64,000 nt of DNA, taken from the NCBI GenBank assembly GCA_023444095.1, contig JAEZRP010000006.1, forward strand, positions 62,001 to 126,000, written 5' to 3'. The position numbers were made by a program, and so were the translations under genes. The notes under the pieces are model-generated. The model saw only the letters and a program-made list of their open reading frames with translations, was not told where the DNA came from and made no database searches. Of the stretch, positions 1 through 8,897 are shown piece after piece; the first letter of the stretch is position 1; the number at the start of each line of letters is the position of its first letter. Source of the DNA: Bacillota bacterium (GTDB lineage Bacteria > Bacillota > Clostridia > Christensenellales > Aristaeellaceae).

Positions 1-1
1 G

Positions 2-769
2 CTCATCGACAAGTACACCCGCGAATCCGGCGTGCGCACGCTTGAGCGGCTGATCGCGAAAATCTGCCGCAAGGCGGCGCTGAAACGGAGCGAAGACGCA
101 TCGCAGAAGACCGTGACGGTCAACATAAAGCTGCTTTCTGATTTCCTCGGCGCGCCCAAGTATCTGCGCACGCCCGTCAGCGCGCTCTCGACCGTGGGGG
201 TCGTCAACGGGCTTGCGTGGACGAGCGTCGGCGGTGAGGTCATGCCCGTCGAGGTCGTTTCCCTCGATGGCGGCGGCGCGATTGAACTGACCGGGAAACT
301 GGGCGAGGTCATGAAGGAATCTGCGAAACTCGCGCACACGACCGTGCGCACCCAGCTCGCGCGCTGCGGCCTGCCGACCGACTATTTCAAGACGCACGAC
401 ATGCACGTACACGTCCCCGAGGGCGCGGTGCCCAAGGATGGGCCGTCGGCGGGCGTCGCGATCACCTGCGCCATGCTCTCCGCCGTGACGGGGATCCCCG
501 CGCGCGGAGACATCGCCATGACGGGCGAGATCACGCTCACCGGACGCGTGCTGCCCATTGGCGGCGTGAAGGAAAAGCTGCTCGCGGCGTACCGGATGGG
601 CGTCTCGAACATCCTTCTGCCCCGCGAGAACGAGAAGGACCTGGAAGAAATCGACCTGAGCGTCCGCGGCGACATGAACGTGAAGCTCATCGACCGCGTG
701 GAGGAGGCTTTCGCGCAAGTGCTGACGGAGCCCGTTTCCCGCAAGACGGAACGCATGAGGGCCATATGA
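2..769 (+). CDS. lon: Lon ATP-dependent protease, C-terminal part (cut by window edge)
   Basis: This is the C-terminal end of the Lon protease, a cytoplasmic AAA+ serine protease that degrades damaged and regulatory proteins. The reading frame is open to the left edge, so the N-terminal and most of the ATPase domain lie outside the window. What remains is the end of the AAA+ lid and the complete proteolytic domain. The catalytic dyad is visible: serine in the motif KDGPSAG (codon 446-448) and lysine in GGVKEKL (codon 569-571). The stop codon overlaps the engB start as ATGA, so the two genes are translationally coupled. The lon-engB order is common in Firmicutes. Identification is certain; only completeness is lacking. 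Confidence 0.97.
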   Translation, partial: LIDKYTRESGVRTLERLIAKICRKAALKRSEDASQKTVTVNIKLLSDFLGAPKYLRTPVSALSTVGVVNGLAWTSVGGEVMPVEVVSLDGGGAIELTGKLGEVMKESAKLAHTTVRTQLARCGLPTDYFKTHDMHVHVPEGAVPKDGPSAGVAITCAMLSAVTGIPARGDIAMTGEITLTGRVLPIGGVKEKLLAAYRMGVSNILLPRENEKDLEEIDLSVRGDMNVKLIDRVEEAFAQVLTEPVSRKTERMRAI

Positions 770-1371
770 CCATTAAAAGCGCCAATTTCGTGGTGTCGCT
801 CGCGGAACTGAGGCCCTTCCCGAAGAAGGGCCTCCCCGAGATCGCCATGGCGGGCAAATCGAACGTGGGCAAGAGCTCGCTCATCAACAGCTTCGCAAAC
901 CGCTCGAAGCTCGCCCGCACGTCCGCCGAACCGGGCAAGACGCGCCTCATCAACTTCTACGAGATCAACGAAACCTTTTTTCTCGTCGACCTCCCGGGCT
1001 ATGGCTTCGCGAAGGCGTCCAAGGACGAGCGCGACAAGTGGGGCAGGATGATCGAGGGATACCTTGAGAACTCGGAGGAGCTGAAGCACGTCCTCCTGCT
1101 CGTCGACGTCCGGCACGAGCCGACGAACGACGACCAGCTCATGGTCGAGTATTTGAGACATTACGAAATCCCGTTCACCGTCGTCGCCACCAAGTGCGAC
1201 AAGCTCTCGAAGGCCGCGCGCGGTCGGAACATCCCCGCCATCTGCAGAAAACTCGCCGTGCAGCCCTGGGAAATCATCCAGTACTCCTCCGAGGACGGCA
1301 CGGGAAGGGACGAACTGTACAAGTCAGTCGAGGATACGCTCGGGAGCGCCGCCCCCGAACCCCCCGCTTAA
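766..1371 (+). CDS. engB: Ribosome biogenesis GTPase YsxC/EngB
   Basis: YsxC/EngB is a small TRAFAC-class GTPase needed for late assembly of the 50S ribosomal subunit. The 201-residue length is usual for the family. The G1 P-loop is GKSNVGKSS (about residues 30-38), G3 is DLPGYG (about 76-81) and G4 is TKCD (about 145-148). The start ATG shares four bases with the lon stop, so the gene is expressed with lon. The C-terminal tail after about residue 190 is short and proline-rich (PEPPA). A GC-rich hairpin at 1426-1458 follows and probably ends the lon-engB transcript. Confidence 0.97.
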   Translation: MTIKSANFVVSLAELRPFPKKGLPEIAMAGKSNVGKSSLINSFANRSKLARTSAEPGKTRLINFYEINETFFLVDLPGYGFAKASKDERDKWGRMIEGYLENSEELKHVLLLVDVRHEPTNDDQLMVEYLRHYEIPFTVVATKCDKLSKAARGRNIPAICRKLAVQPWEIIQYSSEDGTGRDELYKSVEDTLGSAAPEPPA

Positions 1372-1425
1372 GGGCCATTCGCCCGAAAGATTCCCAAACC
1401 AAACGATCAGGATACCGTTGTACGT

Positions 1426-1468
1426 CGGCGGCTCGGAGGCCCAAACTCCGAGCCGCCGAGTTTGCTTT
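1426..1468 (+). terminator. Hairpin terminator after engB
   Basis: A perfect 13-bp stem (1426-1438 with 1446-1458) and a 7-nt loop are followed by a moderately T-rich tail. It lies 55 bases after the engB stop. The rest of 1372-1650 holds no gene; a second, imperfect hairpin at about 1544-1570 may serve the minus-strand DUF711 gene. Confidence 0.6.
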
Positions 1469-1650
1469 GTGTGGAAGGCATTGCGGAAGAGGCGGGTGGG
1501 CATACCCTTGTAGCTCTGTCAAGGTTGCCACGACATTGAATCGGCCGTCCGAGGCTTGACCCCGGACGACCGACGAACAAGAATGATCGATTTTTCCCAT
1601 CACAGAACCAAAGGGATGATGAAGGCAGCGCCCCGTCCCCTCACCGCCTC

Positions 1651-3003
1651 TCAGTTACGAAGGCTGCCCAGCGGTGCGGGGATGCGCCCGCCGCGGTTGA
1701 TGAATTCAACAGAAGAAAACTCCCGTACGGGGATGACGGGCGCGCGGCCCAGCAGGCCTCCGAACTCGACCATATCCCCCACCGATTTTCCGGGCGCGGG
1801 AATGACGCGCACGGCGGTGGTCTTGTTGTTGATCATGCCGATGGCGGCCTCGTCCGCGATGATGGCGGAGATGGTCTCCGCGGAGGTGGAGCCGGGGATG
1901 GCGATCATGTCGAGGCCGACGGAGCACACGCAGGTCATCGCCTCGAGCTTCTCCAATGAGAGCGCGCCTCGCTCGCAGGCCCCAATCATGCCGATGTCTT
2001 CGCTCACGGGGATGAACGCGCCGGAAAGCCCGCCGACGTGCGAGGAGGCCATGACGCCGCCCTTCTTGACCGCGTCGTTGAGAAGGGCGAGCGCGGCGGT
2101 CGTGCCGTGCGTGCCGCACACCTCGAGCCCCATTTCCTCGAGGATCGCCGCGACGGAATCGCCCACGGCGGGCGTCGGCGCGAGCGAGAGATCGACGATG
2201 CCAAAGGGCACGCCCAGCCGCGCGGATGCCTCGCGGGCGACCAACTGGCCCACGCGCGTCACGCGGAACGCGGTGCGCTTGATGGTCTCGGCGACCGCGT
2301 CGAACGGCTCGCCCTTCACCTTTTCGAGCGCGCGCTTGACCGCGCCGGGACCGGAAACACCCACGCTCACGGAACAGTCGCCCTCGCCCGGCCCGAAGAA
2401 CGCGCCGGCCATGAAGGGATTGTCCTCGACGGCGTTCGCAAACACCACGAGCTTCGCGCAGCCCAGACCGTCCTTTTCCCTCGTGCGCTCGGCGGTCTCC
2501 TTGACGGCCCGGCCCATGAGCTTGACCGCGTCCATGTCGATGCCCGCGCGGGTCGAACCGACGTTCACGGACGAGCAAACGAGGTCCGTCGTCGAAAGCG
2601 CCTCGGGAATCGAGTCGATGAGCCGCCGGTCGGATGCGGTCATGCCCTTCTGAACGAGCGCGGAGTAGCCGCCGATGAAGTCGACGCCCGTCTCCTTCGC
2701 CGCCCGGTCGAGCGCGCGCGCGACCGGAATGGGATTCTCAATCGCCCCGGCGATGAGCGCGACGGGGGTCACTGAAATGCGCTTGTTGACGATCGGAACG
2801 CCGTACTCGCGCTCGATGTCGCAGCCTACCTTCACGAGACGCTCCGCCGTCCTCGTGATCCGGTCGTATATCTTGCGGCATAGCCGCTCGGAGTCGTCAT
2901 CCACGCACGCAAAGAGGGAGATGCCCATGGTGATGGTCCTCACGTCGAGCTTCTCTCGGTCGATCATCCGGATCGTTTCCAGTATTTCGGAGGTGTTAAT
3001 CAT
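1651..3003 (-). CDS. DUF711 family protein (UPF0210, PFL-like)
   Basis: This 450-residue protein belongs to the DUF711/UPF0210 family, sometimes described as pyruvate-formate-lyase-like because of distant fold similarity. No reaction has been assigned to the family with certainty. The length matches full-length members, with glycine-rich conserved stretches such as GTHGTTAAL and SSHVGGLSGAF in the C-terminal half. The ATG at 3003 lies 11 bases downstream of the ACT-domain gene stop, and the pair is transcribed leftward from a promoter at 3330-3359. The ACT-domain protein upstream is the usual partner of this family in Firmicutes and Archaea, which suggests a ligand-sensing subunit. Function is inferred only from this pairing. 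Confidence 0.9.
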   Translation of the reverse strand: MINTSEILETIRMIDREKLDVRTITMGISLFACVDDDSERLCRKIYDRITRTAERLVKVGCDIEREYGVPIVNKRISVTPVALIAGAIENPIPVARALDRAAKETGVDFIGGYSALVQKGMTASDRRLIDSIPEALSTTDLVCSSVNVGSTRAGIDMDAVKLMGRAVKETAERTREKDGLGCAKLVVFANAVEDNPFMAGAFFGPGEGDCSVSVGVSGPGAVKRALEKVKGEPFDAVAETIKRTAFRVTRVGQLVAREASARLGVPFGIVDLSLAPTPAVGDSVAAILEEMGLEVCGTHGTTAALALLNDAVKKGGVMASSHVGGLSGAFIPVSEDIGMIGACERGALSLEKLEAMTCVCSVGLDMIAIPGSTSAETISAIIADEAAIGMINNKTTAVRVIPAPGKSVGDMVEFGGLLGRAPVIPVREFSSVEFINRGGRIPAPLGSLRN

Positions 3004-3014
3004 TTCTTGGCCCC

Positions 3015-3296
3015 CTAAACCTGATGCATCGCTTCGAAGATTTCACTTCTCTGCACGCGGATCTGGAGGTTCTGCTCCCTGCCGTACGCTCTCAACTCCT
3101 CGGTGAGGGTGTCCAGATCGCATGCGGGCGAGGAGATGTCCGCGATCAAAACCATGTTGAAAAGCCCCGAAAGGATCGTCTGCGAGATATCCAATATGTT
3201 CGCGTCGTGCCGGTAGAGCGCGTCCGACACCCGCGCGATGATGCCCTTGCGGTCGTAGCCGAGCACCGTGATGACCACTTTTTTCATTTCAGACAT
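3015..3296 (-). CDS. ACT domain protein (UPF0237)
   Basis: A 93-residue protein that consists of a single ACT domain, the small ligand-binding fold that senses amino acids or related molecules. The N-terminal strand VVITVLGYDRKGIIARV is typical of the UPF0237 family. The start at 3296 is preceded by GGAGGG at a 6-7 base distance; an alternative ATG at 3287 has a poorer site. It is the first gene of a two-gene operon with the DUF711 gene, separated by 11 bases, and has a good sigma-A promoter just upstream. It probably binds an effector for the DUF711 partner, but the ligand cannot be read from the sequence. Confidence 0.92.
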   Translation of the reverse strand: MSEMKKVVITVLGYDRKGIIARVSDALYRHDANILDISQTILSGLFNMVLIADISSPACDLDTLTEELRAYGREQNLQIRVQRSEIFEAMHQV

Positions 3297-3329
3297 TTCA
3301 TACCCTCCATCCGTCCGGTCAGTACGCCC

Positions 3330-3359
3330 ATTATACGCCTCTAAAAGGCGCGCGTTCAA
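3330..3359 (-). promoter_or_regulatory. Sigma-A promoter of the ACT/DUF711 operon
   Basis: On the minus strand TTGAAC (3359-3354) is followed by 18 bases and TATAAT (3335-3330). The start codon of the ACT gene lies 34 bases downstream. Confidence 0.75.
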
Positions 3360-3379
3360 GCCTTTTCCCGTAAAGGGCG

Positions 3380-4675
3380 TCAGGCATCGCCGCCCTTGCG
3401 CGCGGGGAGCGGGAGCCGCGCGATCATGATCGTGAGGAAGGCGATCGCGGCGAAAAGTCCGAGGTTGATGACGTACGGGATGTAAAGCGAGATGCCCGCG
3501 AGAGCGCCGATCACGGCCGGGAATACGCACACCATAAGGGAGATCGTCGCGAATACCATTCCGTTGACCCGCGCGCGCTCCTCCGGATTGGCGTTGAAAA
3601 ACAGCAGAGAGCTCGTGAGCGGGCCGAGAAGCGCCATGGCCATCGCGTCGAGCCCGACGCACACCACCAGAAGGGGCCAAATGACCCCGATCGGCGCGCG
3701 CAGCATCCCGAGCGCGAGGAGCGTCGCCTGCGAGAAGGCGAATGCCGCGACGGAGAGGAGCATCGGACGCCGGAACGACACCCGCTTGAGTCGCGGTACG
3801 AGCGCGAGGATGGCAACGAGCGTTATCGCGCCCTTGATCATCGAAAACCAGGAGATGTCGGACTCCTTCACGCCCAGCAGGTCGACGACATAGATCGCCC
3901 AGAAGTTGCCGTTGACGGTGTTGATGAGCGAATAGGCCGCGAGTATGCACATGGTGAGCAGCATCCGCTTCTCGCGGATGATGGAGAGGTACACGTCCTT
4001 GCATTCGTAGAGCGAACGGAAGATCGATACGCCCTTCGTGAGCGCGAGCCGCTTTTTGCCGACGTTCGTTTCGTGCGAGTAGAAGTAGAGTATGATAAAC
4101 TTCGCGGTCATCGAAACGCACGCGACCGCGTACAGCACGCGCATGGTCGTCACAAGAGAAAACGCGTCCACCGCGAACTTTGAGAGCGGCGCGATGAACG
4201 TCGCGATGACGCCCATAAACGAAGCGAGCGAAAACACGGGCACGATGTGCTCGTGCGGCGTGTCCTCCACGAGCAGAAGGTTCCAGGAGTTGTCCGTAAT
4301 CTTCCAAAGCCCGTTCAGCAGCGCGGCGGCCGCGAACCAGCGGAAATCCTGCGAGAACGCCCATAGAAGCTCCGGCACCGACCACGCCAGGAAATCGAAA
4401 ATGAACGTGCACCAGCGCCGTCCGAGCTTGTCGGTCAGTACGCCCGAAAACACCGAGGCGACGACCTGCGAGACGTATGAAATGGTCGCGATGCGCCCGA
4501 TATCCGCAAGCGACAGGCCCAACGCGTACATGTAAAGGGTGATGAACGGGCTGTAGAGATTGAAGGGGACGCCCCAGAGAGGTTCCGTCCAGATGCACGC
4601 GCGCGCGTTCCCCTTGAGACGGAAGAATGTGTCGACCATGTCGTTTCTGCGCAGAGCGCGCATGACCCTGTTCAT
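3380..4675 (-). CDS. Major facilitator superfamily transporter
   Basis: A 431-residue polytopic membrane protein with the pattern of about 12 hydrophobic segments typical of MFS transporters. Between the second and third segments the motif GVLTDKLGRRW resembles the MFS signature G-x-L-x-D-x-x-G-R. The frame is open much further upstream, but the sequence there is arginine-rich and not protein-like. The ATG at 4675 is preceded by AAAGGATGG about 10 bases upstream, and a promoter lies at 4709-4736. The substrate is not evident. It is a single-gene unit between the ACT/DUF711 operon and the two-component genes, all on the minus strand. Confidence 0.88.
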   Translation of the reverse strand: MNRVMRALRRNDMVDTFFRLKGNARACIWTEPLWGVPFNLYSPFITLYMYALGLSLADIGRIATISYVSQVVASVFSGVLTDKLGRRWCTFIFDFLAWSVPELLWAFSQDFRWFAAAALLNGLWKITDNSWNLLLVEDTPHEHIVPVFSLASFMGVIATFIAPLSKFAVDAFSLVTTMRVLYAVACVSMTAKFIILYFYSHETNVGKKRLALTKGVSIFRSLYECKDVYLSIIREKRMLLTMCILAAYSLINTVNGNFWAIYVVDLLGVKESDISWFSMIKGAITLVAILALVPRLKRVSFRRPMLLSVAAFAFSQATLLALGMLRAPIGVIWPLLVVCVGLDAMAMALLGPLTSSLLFFNANPEERARVNGMVFATISLMVCVFPAVIGALAGISLYIPYVINLGLFAAIAFLTIMIARLPLPARKGGDA

Positions 4676-4708
4676 GCCGGCGCACCATCCTTTCACTGCA
4701 CTCCGGCA

Positions 4709-4736
4709 ATTATACCATACGCGACGGGATTTACAA
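4709..4736 (-). promoter_or_regulatory. Sigma-A promoter of the MFS gene
   Basis: TTGTAA (4736-4731), 16 bases, TATAAT (4714-4709) on the minus strand, about 33 bases before the start codon at 4675. Confidence 0.7.
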
Positions 4737-4749
4737 CATGACGCCTGCG

Positions 4750-5976
4750 TTACATCTTCGCGTGGAGCCGGACCGAGACCGTGAACGCGCCGTTCTCGGT
4801 CGAGGCGGAAATTCTCCCTTTCATCGCATCGACGATGGACTTCGCGATGGAGAGGCCGAGCCCGTAGCTGCCGTCGCCCGTGCGCGCCTCGCTGGCGCGG
4901 TAGAAGCGGTCGAAGACGCGGTCCGTCGCGAGCGTTTCGCCGCTTCTGTACGAGTTCGAGACGGTCAGATGCGCGTATTTGCCCGCGGCCGCGAGCCGGA
5001 GCGCGATCTCCCCCTGTGGGTCGGAATACTTGACCGCATTGTCCATGAGGATGGAGACGAGCTGGCGCGCGGAGGCCTCGTCCCCCTGCGCGCAAACGTC
5101 CGGCGAAACGTCGACCGAGACGGTCAGTCCTCGGCGCGCGGCGGGCGTTGCGAACGTCATGGCCGTGTCGTATGCGGCATCCGAAAGATTGAAGCGTGCG
5201 TCGGCGAGCTTTTTTGCGCGCTCGTCGATGCGCGTCAGCTCGATGAGGTTCTGGATGAGCTTCGCCATGCGCTCGGTCTGCTTCCCGATGCTTCGCGACC
5301 ACTCGTTCTCCCCGAAGTTCATGCCGATGATCTCCGCGTTCGCGGAGATGATGGTGAGCGGAGTCTTGAGCTCGTGGCTCGCGTCGGTGATGAACTGGCG
5401 CTGCCTGCTGAGGGACTCCGCGACCGGGCGGGAGGCGGCGCGCGAGAAGATGACCATCAAAAGGAAGATCACAACAAGCGCCGAGAGCGTGATGGCACAG
5501 GAGGCAAGGGCGAGTTGGCGCATGCCGTCGACGGCGCCCGACGCGTCGACGAACACCGCGAGCGTACCGTCCACGCGGTAGCGGTACGCGCCTACCCAGC
5601 CGGAGTCCTTGCCGGACGCGTACGCCTTCCCGGCGAGCGCCTCCGCCTCCGCCTGATCGACGGCCGCGACGGATTCGACGTTTGAGGAGGAGACCGCGCC
5701 GCCTTCCGCGAACCTCACGGAAAAAAAGCGCGTGGTGAAGCGCGCTTCGGGGTTCATGTCGTCGAAGGGGCGCTCCCGCCCGCCTTCGGGTTCGTCGGGC
5801 GGCTGCAAGAGCGGAAATACCCCGCCGTTTTCGATGAGAAAATCGAGTATCCGGTCGATGCGGTCCGTCTGCGCGCGATCGTACGCGACGTTGACGACCG
5901 CGAGAATCGCGATCATCACGGCCGAGACCGAAAGCATGCAGACCAGTACGAACCGCCTGCGGAAGCGCGCGATCAT
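4750..5976 (-). CDS. Sensor histidine kinase (two-component system)
   Basis: A 408-residue membrane histidine kinase. Hydrophobic segments at about residues 9-31 and 153-178 frame an extracytoplasmic sensor region of about 120 residues. The H-box SHELKTPLT has the phosphorylated histidine at about residue 201. The N-box (MDNAVKYSD) and G-box (GSYGLGLSIAKS) of the ATP-binding domain follow. The ATG at 5976 overlaps the stop of the response regulator gene (ATGA), so the pair is co-translated. The operon lies directly downstream of the large export operon and may sense the same stress, such as a peptide or cell-wall antibiotic. The signal is not known. Confidence 0.95.
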   Translation of the reverse strand: MIARFRRRFVLVCMLSVSAVMIAILAVVNVAYDRAQTDRIDRILDFLIENGGVFPLLQPPDEPEGGRERPFDDMNPEARFTTRFFSVRFAEGGAVSSSNVESVAAVDQAEAEALAGKAYASGKDSGWVGAYRYRVDGTLAVFVDASGAVDGMRQLALASCAITLSALVVIFLLMVIFSRAASRPVAESLSRQRQFITDASHELKTPLTIISANAEIIGMNFGENEWSRSIGKQTERMAKLIQNLIELTRIDERAKKLADARFNLSDAAYDTAMTFATPAARRGLTVSVDVSPDVCAQGDEASARQLVSILMDNAVKYSDPQGEIALRLAAAGKYAHLTVSNSYRSGETLATDRVFDRFYRASEARTGDGSYGLGLSIAKSIVDAMKGRISASTENGAFTVSVRLHAKM

Positions 5977-6656
5977 TCGCCTGCCTCCAGCGCGTAGCCT
6001 ACGCCGCGCATGGCGCGGATCGCGACCGGCGCGTCGATCGCCTGAAGCTTTTTTCGGATGTTTGAAATGTTCACCCACACGATGGAGACGTCCACATCGC
6101 TGTCCCAGCCCCAGATCTTCTCGATGAACTGCGCGGTCGGGATCACGCGGCGCGGGCTGTCCATCATCATCTCCATCATGCGGTACTCGCGGCCGGAAAG
6201 GTGGGTCGACTTGTCGCCATACACGAGCTCGAACGACTGGGCGTCGAGCGTCACGCCGCCATAGGAGAGCGTCTGACCGGCGTACCCGCCCTTGCGCCGC
6301 AGCAGGGCGCGCACGCGGGCCAGGAGCTCCGAGACGACAAAGGGCTTAGGCAGATAGTCGTCCGCGCCCGCGTCGAGCCCGGCTACGCGGTCCTCCACCT
6401 CCGCCTTCGCGGTCAGGAGGAGCACCGGGATGCCGACGCCCGCCGCCCGCATGCGCGAGAGCACCTGGAGCCCGTCCATGCCGGGCATCATAATGTCAAG
6501 GATGACGCCGTCGTAGTCGCCGCAGGTCGCGTGCGAGAGCGCGTCCCGCCCGTCCGTCACCGTGACGACGGTGTAGTTCTGCTTTTCGAGGACCGTCTTG
6601 AGCGCCTTGACGAGCTCGATTTCGTCCTCCGCGACGAGCAGCTTCACGCCCCTCAC
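5973..6656 (-). CDS. OmpR/PhoB-family response regulator
   Basis: A 227-residue response regulator. The receiver domain occupies about residues 4-117 with acidic residues E10/D11, the phospho-acceptor D54 in the motif LDIMMPG and the conserved lysine in LPKPF (about 104). The C-terminal winged helix (about 128-224) contains LSGREYRMM and the wing ending in RGVGYALE, typical of the OmpR group. It is the first gene of the pair with the downstream kinase, four-base overlap. A promoter at 6673-6700 lies next to the end of the HlyD-type gene, so the pair can be transcribed apart from the export operon. Targets are probably the neighbouring export genes, by position only. Confidence 0.96.
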   Translation of the reverse strand: MRGVKLLVAEDEIELVKALKTVLEKQNYTVVTVTDGRDALSHATCGDYDGVILDIMMPGMDGLQVLSRMRAAGVGIPVLLLTAKAEVEDRVAGLDAGADDYLPKPFVVSELLARVRALLRRKGGYAGQTLSYGGVTLDAQSFELVYGDKSTHLSGREYRMMEMMMDSPRRVIPTAQFIEKIWGWDSDVDVSIVWVNISNIRKKLQAIDAPVAIRAMRGVGYALEAGE

Positions 6657-6672
6657 CTCCCGTGTTTCCTTT

Positions 6673-6700
6673 ATTATACGCCCGCAGCGGCGAAAAACAA
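6673..6700 (-). promoter_or_regulatory. Promoter of the two-component operon
   Basis: TTGTTT (6700-6695), 16 bases, TATAAT (6678-6673) on the minus strand, 17 bases before the response-regulator start at 6656. The distance is short, so the leader would be about 10 bases. Confidence 0.6.
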
Positions 6701-6705
6701 GGCGT

Positions 6706-7806
6706 TTAGTTCGTCAGCACGTCGCAGTTCATTCCGATGGAGAGATCCTGCCGTTCGACTGAAAGGATCGCGCGGTACGCGCCTTCCTCCGCGATACTTG
6801 AAATCCGTACGATCGCGCCCGGAACCGTTTGATTTGGATCGTCCGCGAACGCGACCTCGACCACCTGACCGACGCAAATCGCGCCCAACGAATCTTCGGG
6901 AACGGTGATTTCGACCATGATGGAGCCGAAGGGAACGATCACCGCCAGCAAGTCGCCCTCGGAGACCGCGCGTTCCGAAACAGAACTCTCTCCGGACGCT
7001 TCCGCCCCGTCCGCACCCTGTGACGAAGCCGCCACGCCCTGCGCCTCGCCTGCCTGCGAATCCACCTCGGCATCCTCCGAGCCGGTTTCCGAGCCGACCG
7101 ACGCCACGATGCCGGAGACGGGCGCGGTCACTTCCGCCGCCTTGCAGCCAAGCGTCTCGTAGAGGAGCTGGCCGCGCTCGACGAGATCTCCCGCCTTGAC
7201 GTAAAGCCGAATCACATATCCGTCCGCCTCGTACAGCGCGTTGTCCGCGTAGATAAGGGTTCCGACGCCGATCCTTTGGGAATCGGTAAAGTCCGCGTCG
7301 CGGTAAAGGTGCACGGTCTCCCCGGCGTAGAATTCCCCGCCCGTGGTCGCGACCATGTACGACGCGCCGTCAACGGATGTGATGATTCCCGTGCCCCGAT
7401 GCGTGCCGTCAGCGGTACACTGAATGGAAACCGTCTCGCCCGCGTGGACGAAGACCGCGTCCGCGCTCTCGTACGCGCCATCCATGGTGCAGTAGACGGT
7501 GTACCTTTCGATGGGCTCGACCTCGACGAGCGTGCCGTTCACTTCCTCACCTGCCTCTGCCCAGACCGCAGCCACGGTGCCGTCGCCCGCCGCGTAGACC
7601 TTTTCGGTCGCGTAGAAGGCGATCGCTTCGCCTTCGGAGACCGTCTGGCCCGCTCTCACCGCGTAGCTTTCGATTGCGCCGTCCACGGGCGCGCGCACGC
7701 TGACCTCCCGCGCCGCGATCACCTCGCCCGCGTACACACCGGATTCGGCGGACGCCGGGAGCGCGCAGGCGAGGAGCGCCGCAAGGATAATGGTAGCCTT
7801 TTTCAT
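6706..7806 (-). CDS. Secreted HlyD/biotin-lipoyl-like protein
   Basis: A 366-residue exported protein and the last gene of the export operon. The N-terminus MKKATIILAALLACALPASA is a clean signal peptide ending in Ala-x-Ala. Two biotinyl-lipoyl-like hairpin regions are visible (around GAIESYAVRAGQTVSEGEAI and VRLYVKAGDLVERGQLL), as in membrane fusion proteins. A low-complexity Ser/Glu/Gly stretch of about 40 residues interrupts the C-terminal half (about 250-285). The start at 7806 is supported by AGGTG six bases upstream. It resembles the product of 8898-10079, which suggests duplication. Unlike the first adaptor in the operon it has a cleavable signal rather than a membrane anchor. Confidence 0.8.
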   Translation of the reverse strand: MKKATIILAALLACALPASAESGVYAGEVIAAREVSVRAPVDGAIESYAVRAGQTVSEGEAIAFYATEKVYAAGDGTVAAVWAEAGEEVNGTLVEVEPIERYTVYCTMDGAYESADAVFVHAGETVSIQCTADGTHRGTGIITSVDGASYMVATTGGEFYAGETVHLYRDADFTDSQRIGVGTLIYADNALYEADGYVIRLYVKAGDLVERGQLLYETLGCKAAEVTAPVSGIVASVGSETGSEDAEVDSQAGEAQGVAASSQGADGAEASGESSVSERAVSEGDLLAVIVPFGSIMVEITVPEDSLGAICVGQVVEVAFADDPNQTVPGAIVRISSIAEEGAYRAILSVERQDLSIGMNCDVLTN

Positions 7807-7819
7807 GCGATCACCTGTT

Positions 7820-8896
7820 TCAATCATGGAAAACGTTCAGGATCATGGTTGCGCCGTCGACGGGATACGTCCCGCCCGCCGCCTCCACCGTCGCCGCGGC
7901 GCCGCCCGAGAGCGCAAGCGTGATCACAAAGTCCTTCGACACGCATCCCTTCGCGCGGAGCGCATCGTACGCCGCACCGGAGAGATAGCCATCCGTGGGA
8001 ATCGCAATCCCTTCGCTGCCCGAACAGAGCCTCAGCCGTTCGATTCCGCTGATCGACAGGATCTTGAGCGCGTAGCAGTTGACGTTCCACGTCGATCCGG
8101 CCTCCGCCGTGAGCGTCAGCGCGCCTCCTTCGATGGCACAGACGAACATGCCGTCCGCGAGGGAAATGTCCAGCGCCTCCCCGCCGAGCTCGAGCGTTCG
8201 CCCGCTCCCGTCGGGAACGGTCAGCTCGACCGACCAGTAGCGCGACATGTCCATGTCGCCCGGAGCGTGCGACGATGTGAGGGCCTCTCCGGGCGTGATT
8301 CCGCCGGGTTCCTCCTCCGCCTGCGCGCCGCTTCCGCCGCCGATGCTGCCGCGACTCCTGCCGCCTCCGCCGGAAAATCCGCCCGGATTTTTGCCGGAGC
8401 TATACGCCAACGCGCGCTCATCATATAGGAGCTGCTGGAGGCTGTCGTCCGCGATTCCCGTCTCCTCAAGGCCGTTCTGGCGCTGGAACAGCTTGACCGC
8501 GGCTTCGGTATCCTCGTCGAAGACGCCCGTGGGCATTCCTTCGAGCGCCGCGTCGAGGTATTTCAGCTGAATGAGCCTGCTCTGAAGGTTCGTCACCTCG
8601 TCGCCCGCGCTGCCGAGTTGGAGCGTCGGATACCCGGTTGCCGTCGGTTCCGGGGTTGGGGTCGGTTCCCCGGTCGGTTCTGCCGTCAGCGATGCGGACG
8701 GCGTGGCCGTCGCGGTTTCAGTGGCCGTCGCGGTTGCGGTCGCCTCCGGAGAGGTCGAGGGGGACGTCGTCGCTTCGATAGACGCCGTCGGCTCCTCGGT
8801 CTCCTCCGCGTCCGCTCCAACCCACGCCGCCGGGAATGGCGCGACGATCAGGGCCAACGCAAGCGCAAGACATGCGCACGCGCGCTTTTTCGTCAT
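7820..8896 (-). CDS. Secreted peptidoglycan-binding (PG_binding_1) protein
   Basis: A 358-residue exported protein. A signal peptide (about residues 1-28) is followed by a Thr/Ala/Glu/Pro low-complexity linker (about 30-88) and a PG_binding_1 domain (about 90-160: LQLGSAGDEVTNLQSRL through GVFDEDTEAAVKLFQRQNGL). A glycine-rich stretch comes next (GGFSGGGGRSRGSIGGG), then about 140 residues that I cannot assign. The start at 8896 has GGAGGGGAATTGAT upstream and lies one base after the upstream adaptor gene; the next gene begins 13 bases after its stop. Together with two adaptors and the ABC pair it may hold the exporter against the cell wall. That role is inference. Confidence 0.82.
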   Translation of the reverse strand: MTKKRACACLALALALIVAPFPAAWVGADAEETEEPTASIEATTSPSTSPEATATATATETATATPSASLTAEPTGEPTPTPEPTATGYPTLQLGSAGDEVTNLQSRLIQLKYLDAALEGMPTGVFDEDTEAAVKLFQRQNGLEETGIADDSLQQLLYDERALAYSSGKNPGGFSGGGGRSRGSIGGGSGAQAEEEPGGITPGEALTSSHAPGDMDMSRYWSVELTVPDGSGRTLELGGEALDISLADGMFVCAIEGGALTLTAEAGSTWNVNCYALKILSISGIERLRLCSGSEGIAIPTDGYLSGAAYDALRAKGCVSKDFVITLALSGGAAATVEAAGGTYPVDGATMILNVFHD

Positions 8897-8897
8897 A

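Noticed and set aside
1556..2653. Long plus-strand frame opposite the DUF711 gene
   Set aside because: It is a mirror of a clear DUF711 coding sequence in G+C-rich DNA, with Ser/Ala/Arg-rich nonsense composition and no ribosome site.
4676..5302. N-terminal extension of the MFS gene frame into the kinase gene
   Set aside because: The extension is arginine-rich and overlaps the histidine kinase; a good ribosome site and promoter support the start at 4675.
8697..8765. Tandem repeat GGCCGTCGCGGTT-like in the PG-binding gene
   Set aside because: It only encodes the Thr/Ala/Glu low-complexity linker and is not a separate DNA element or CRISPR.
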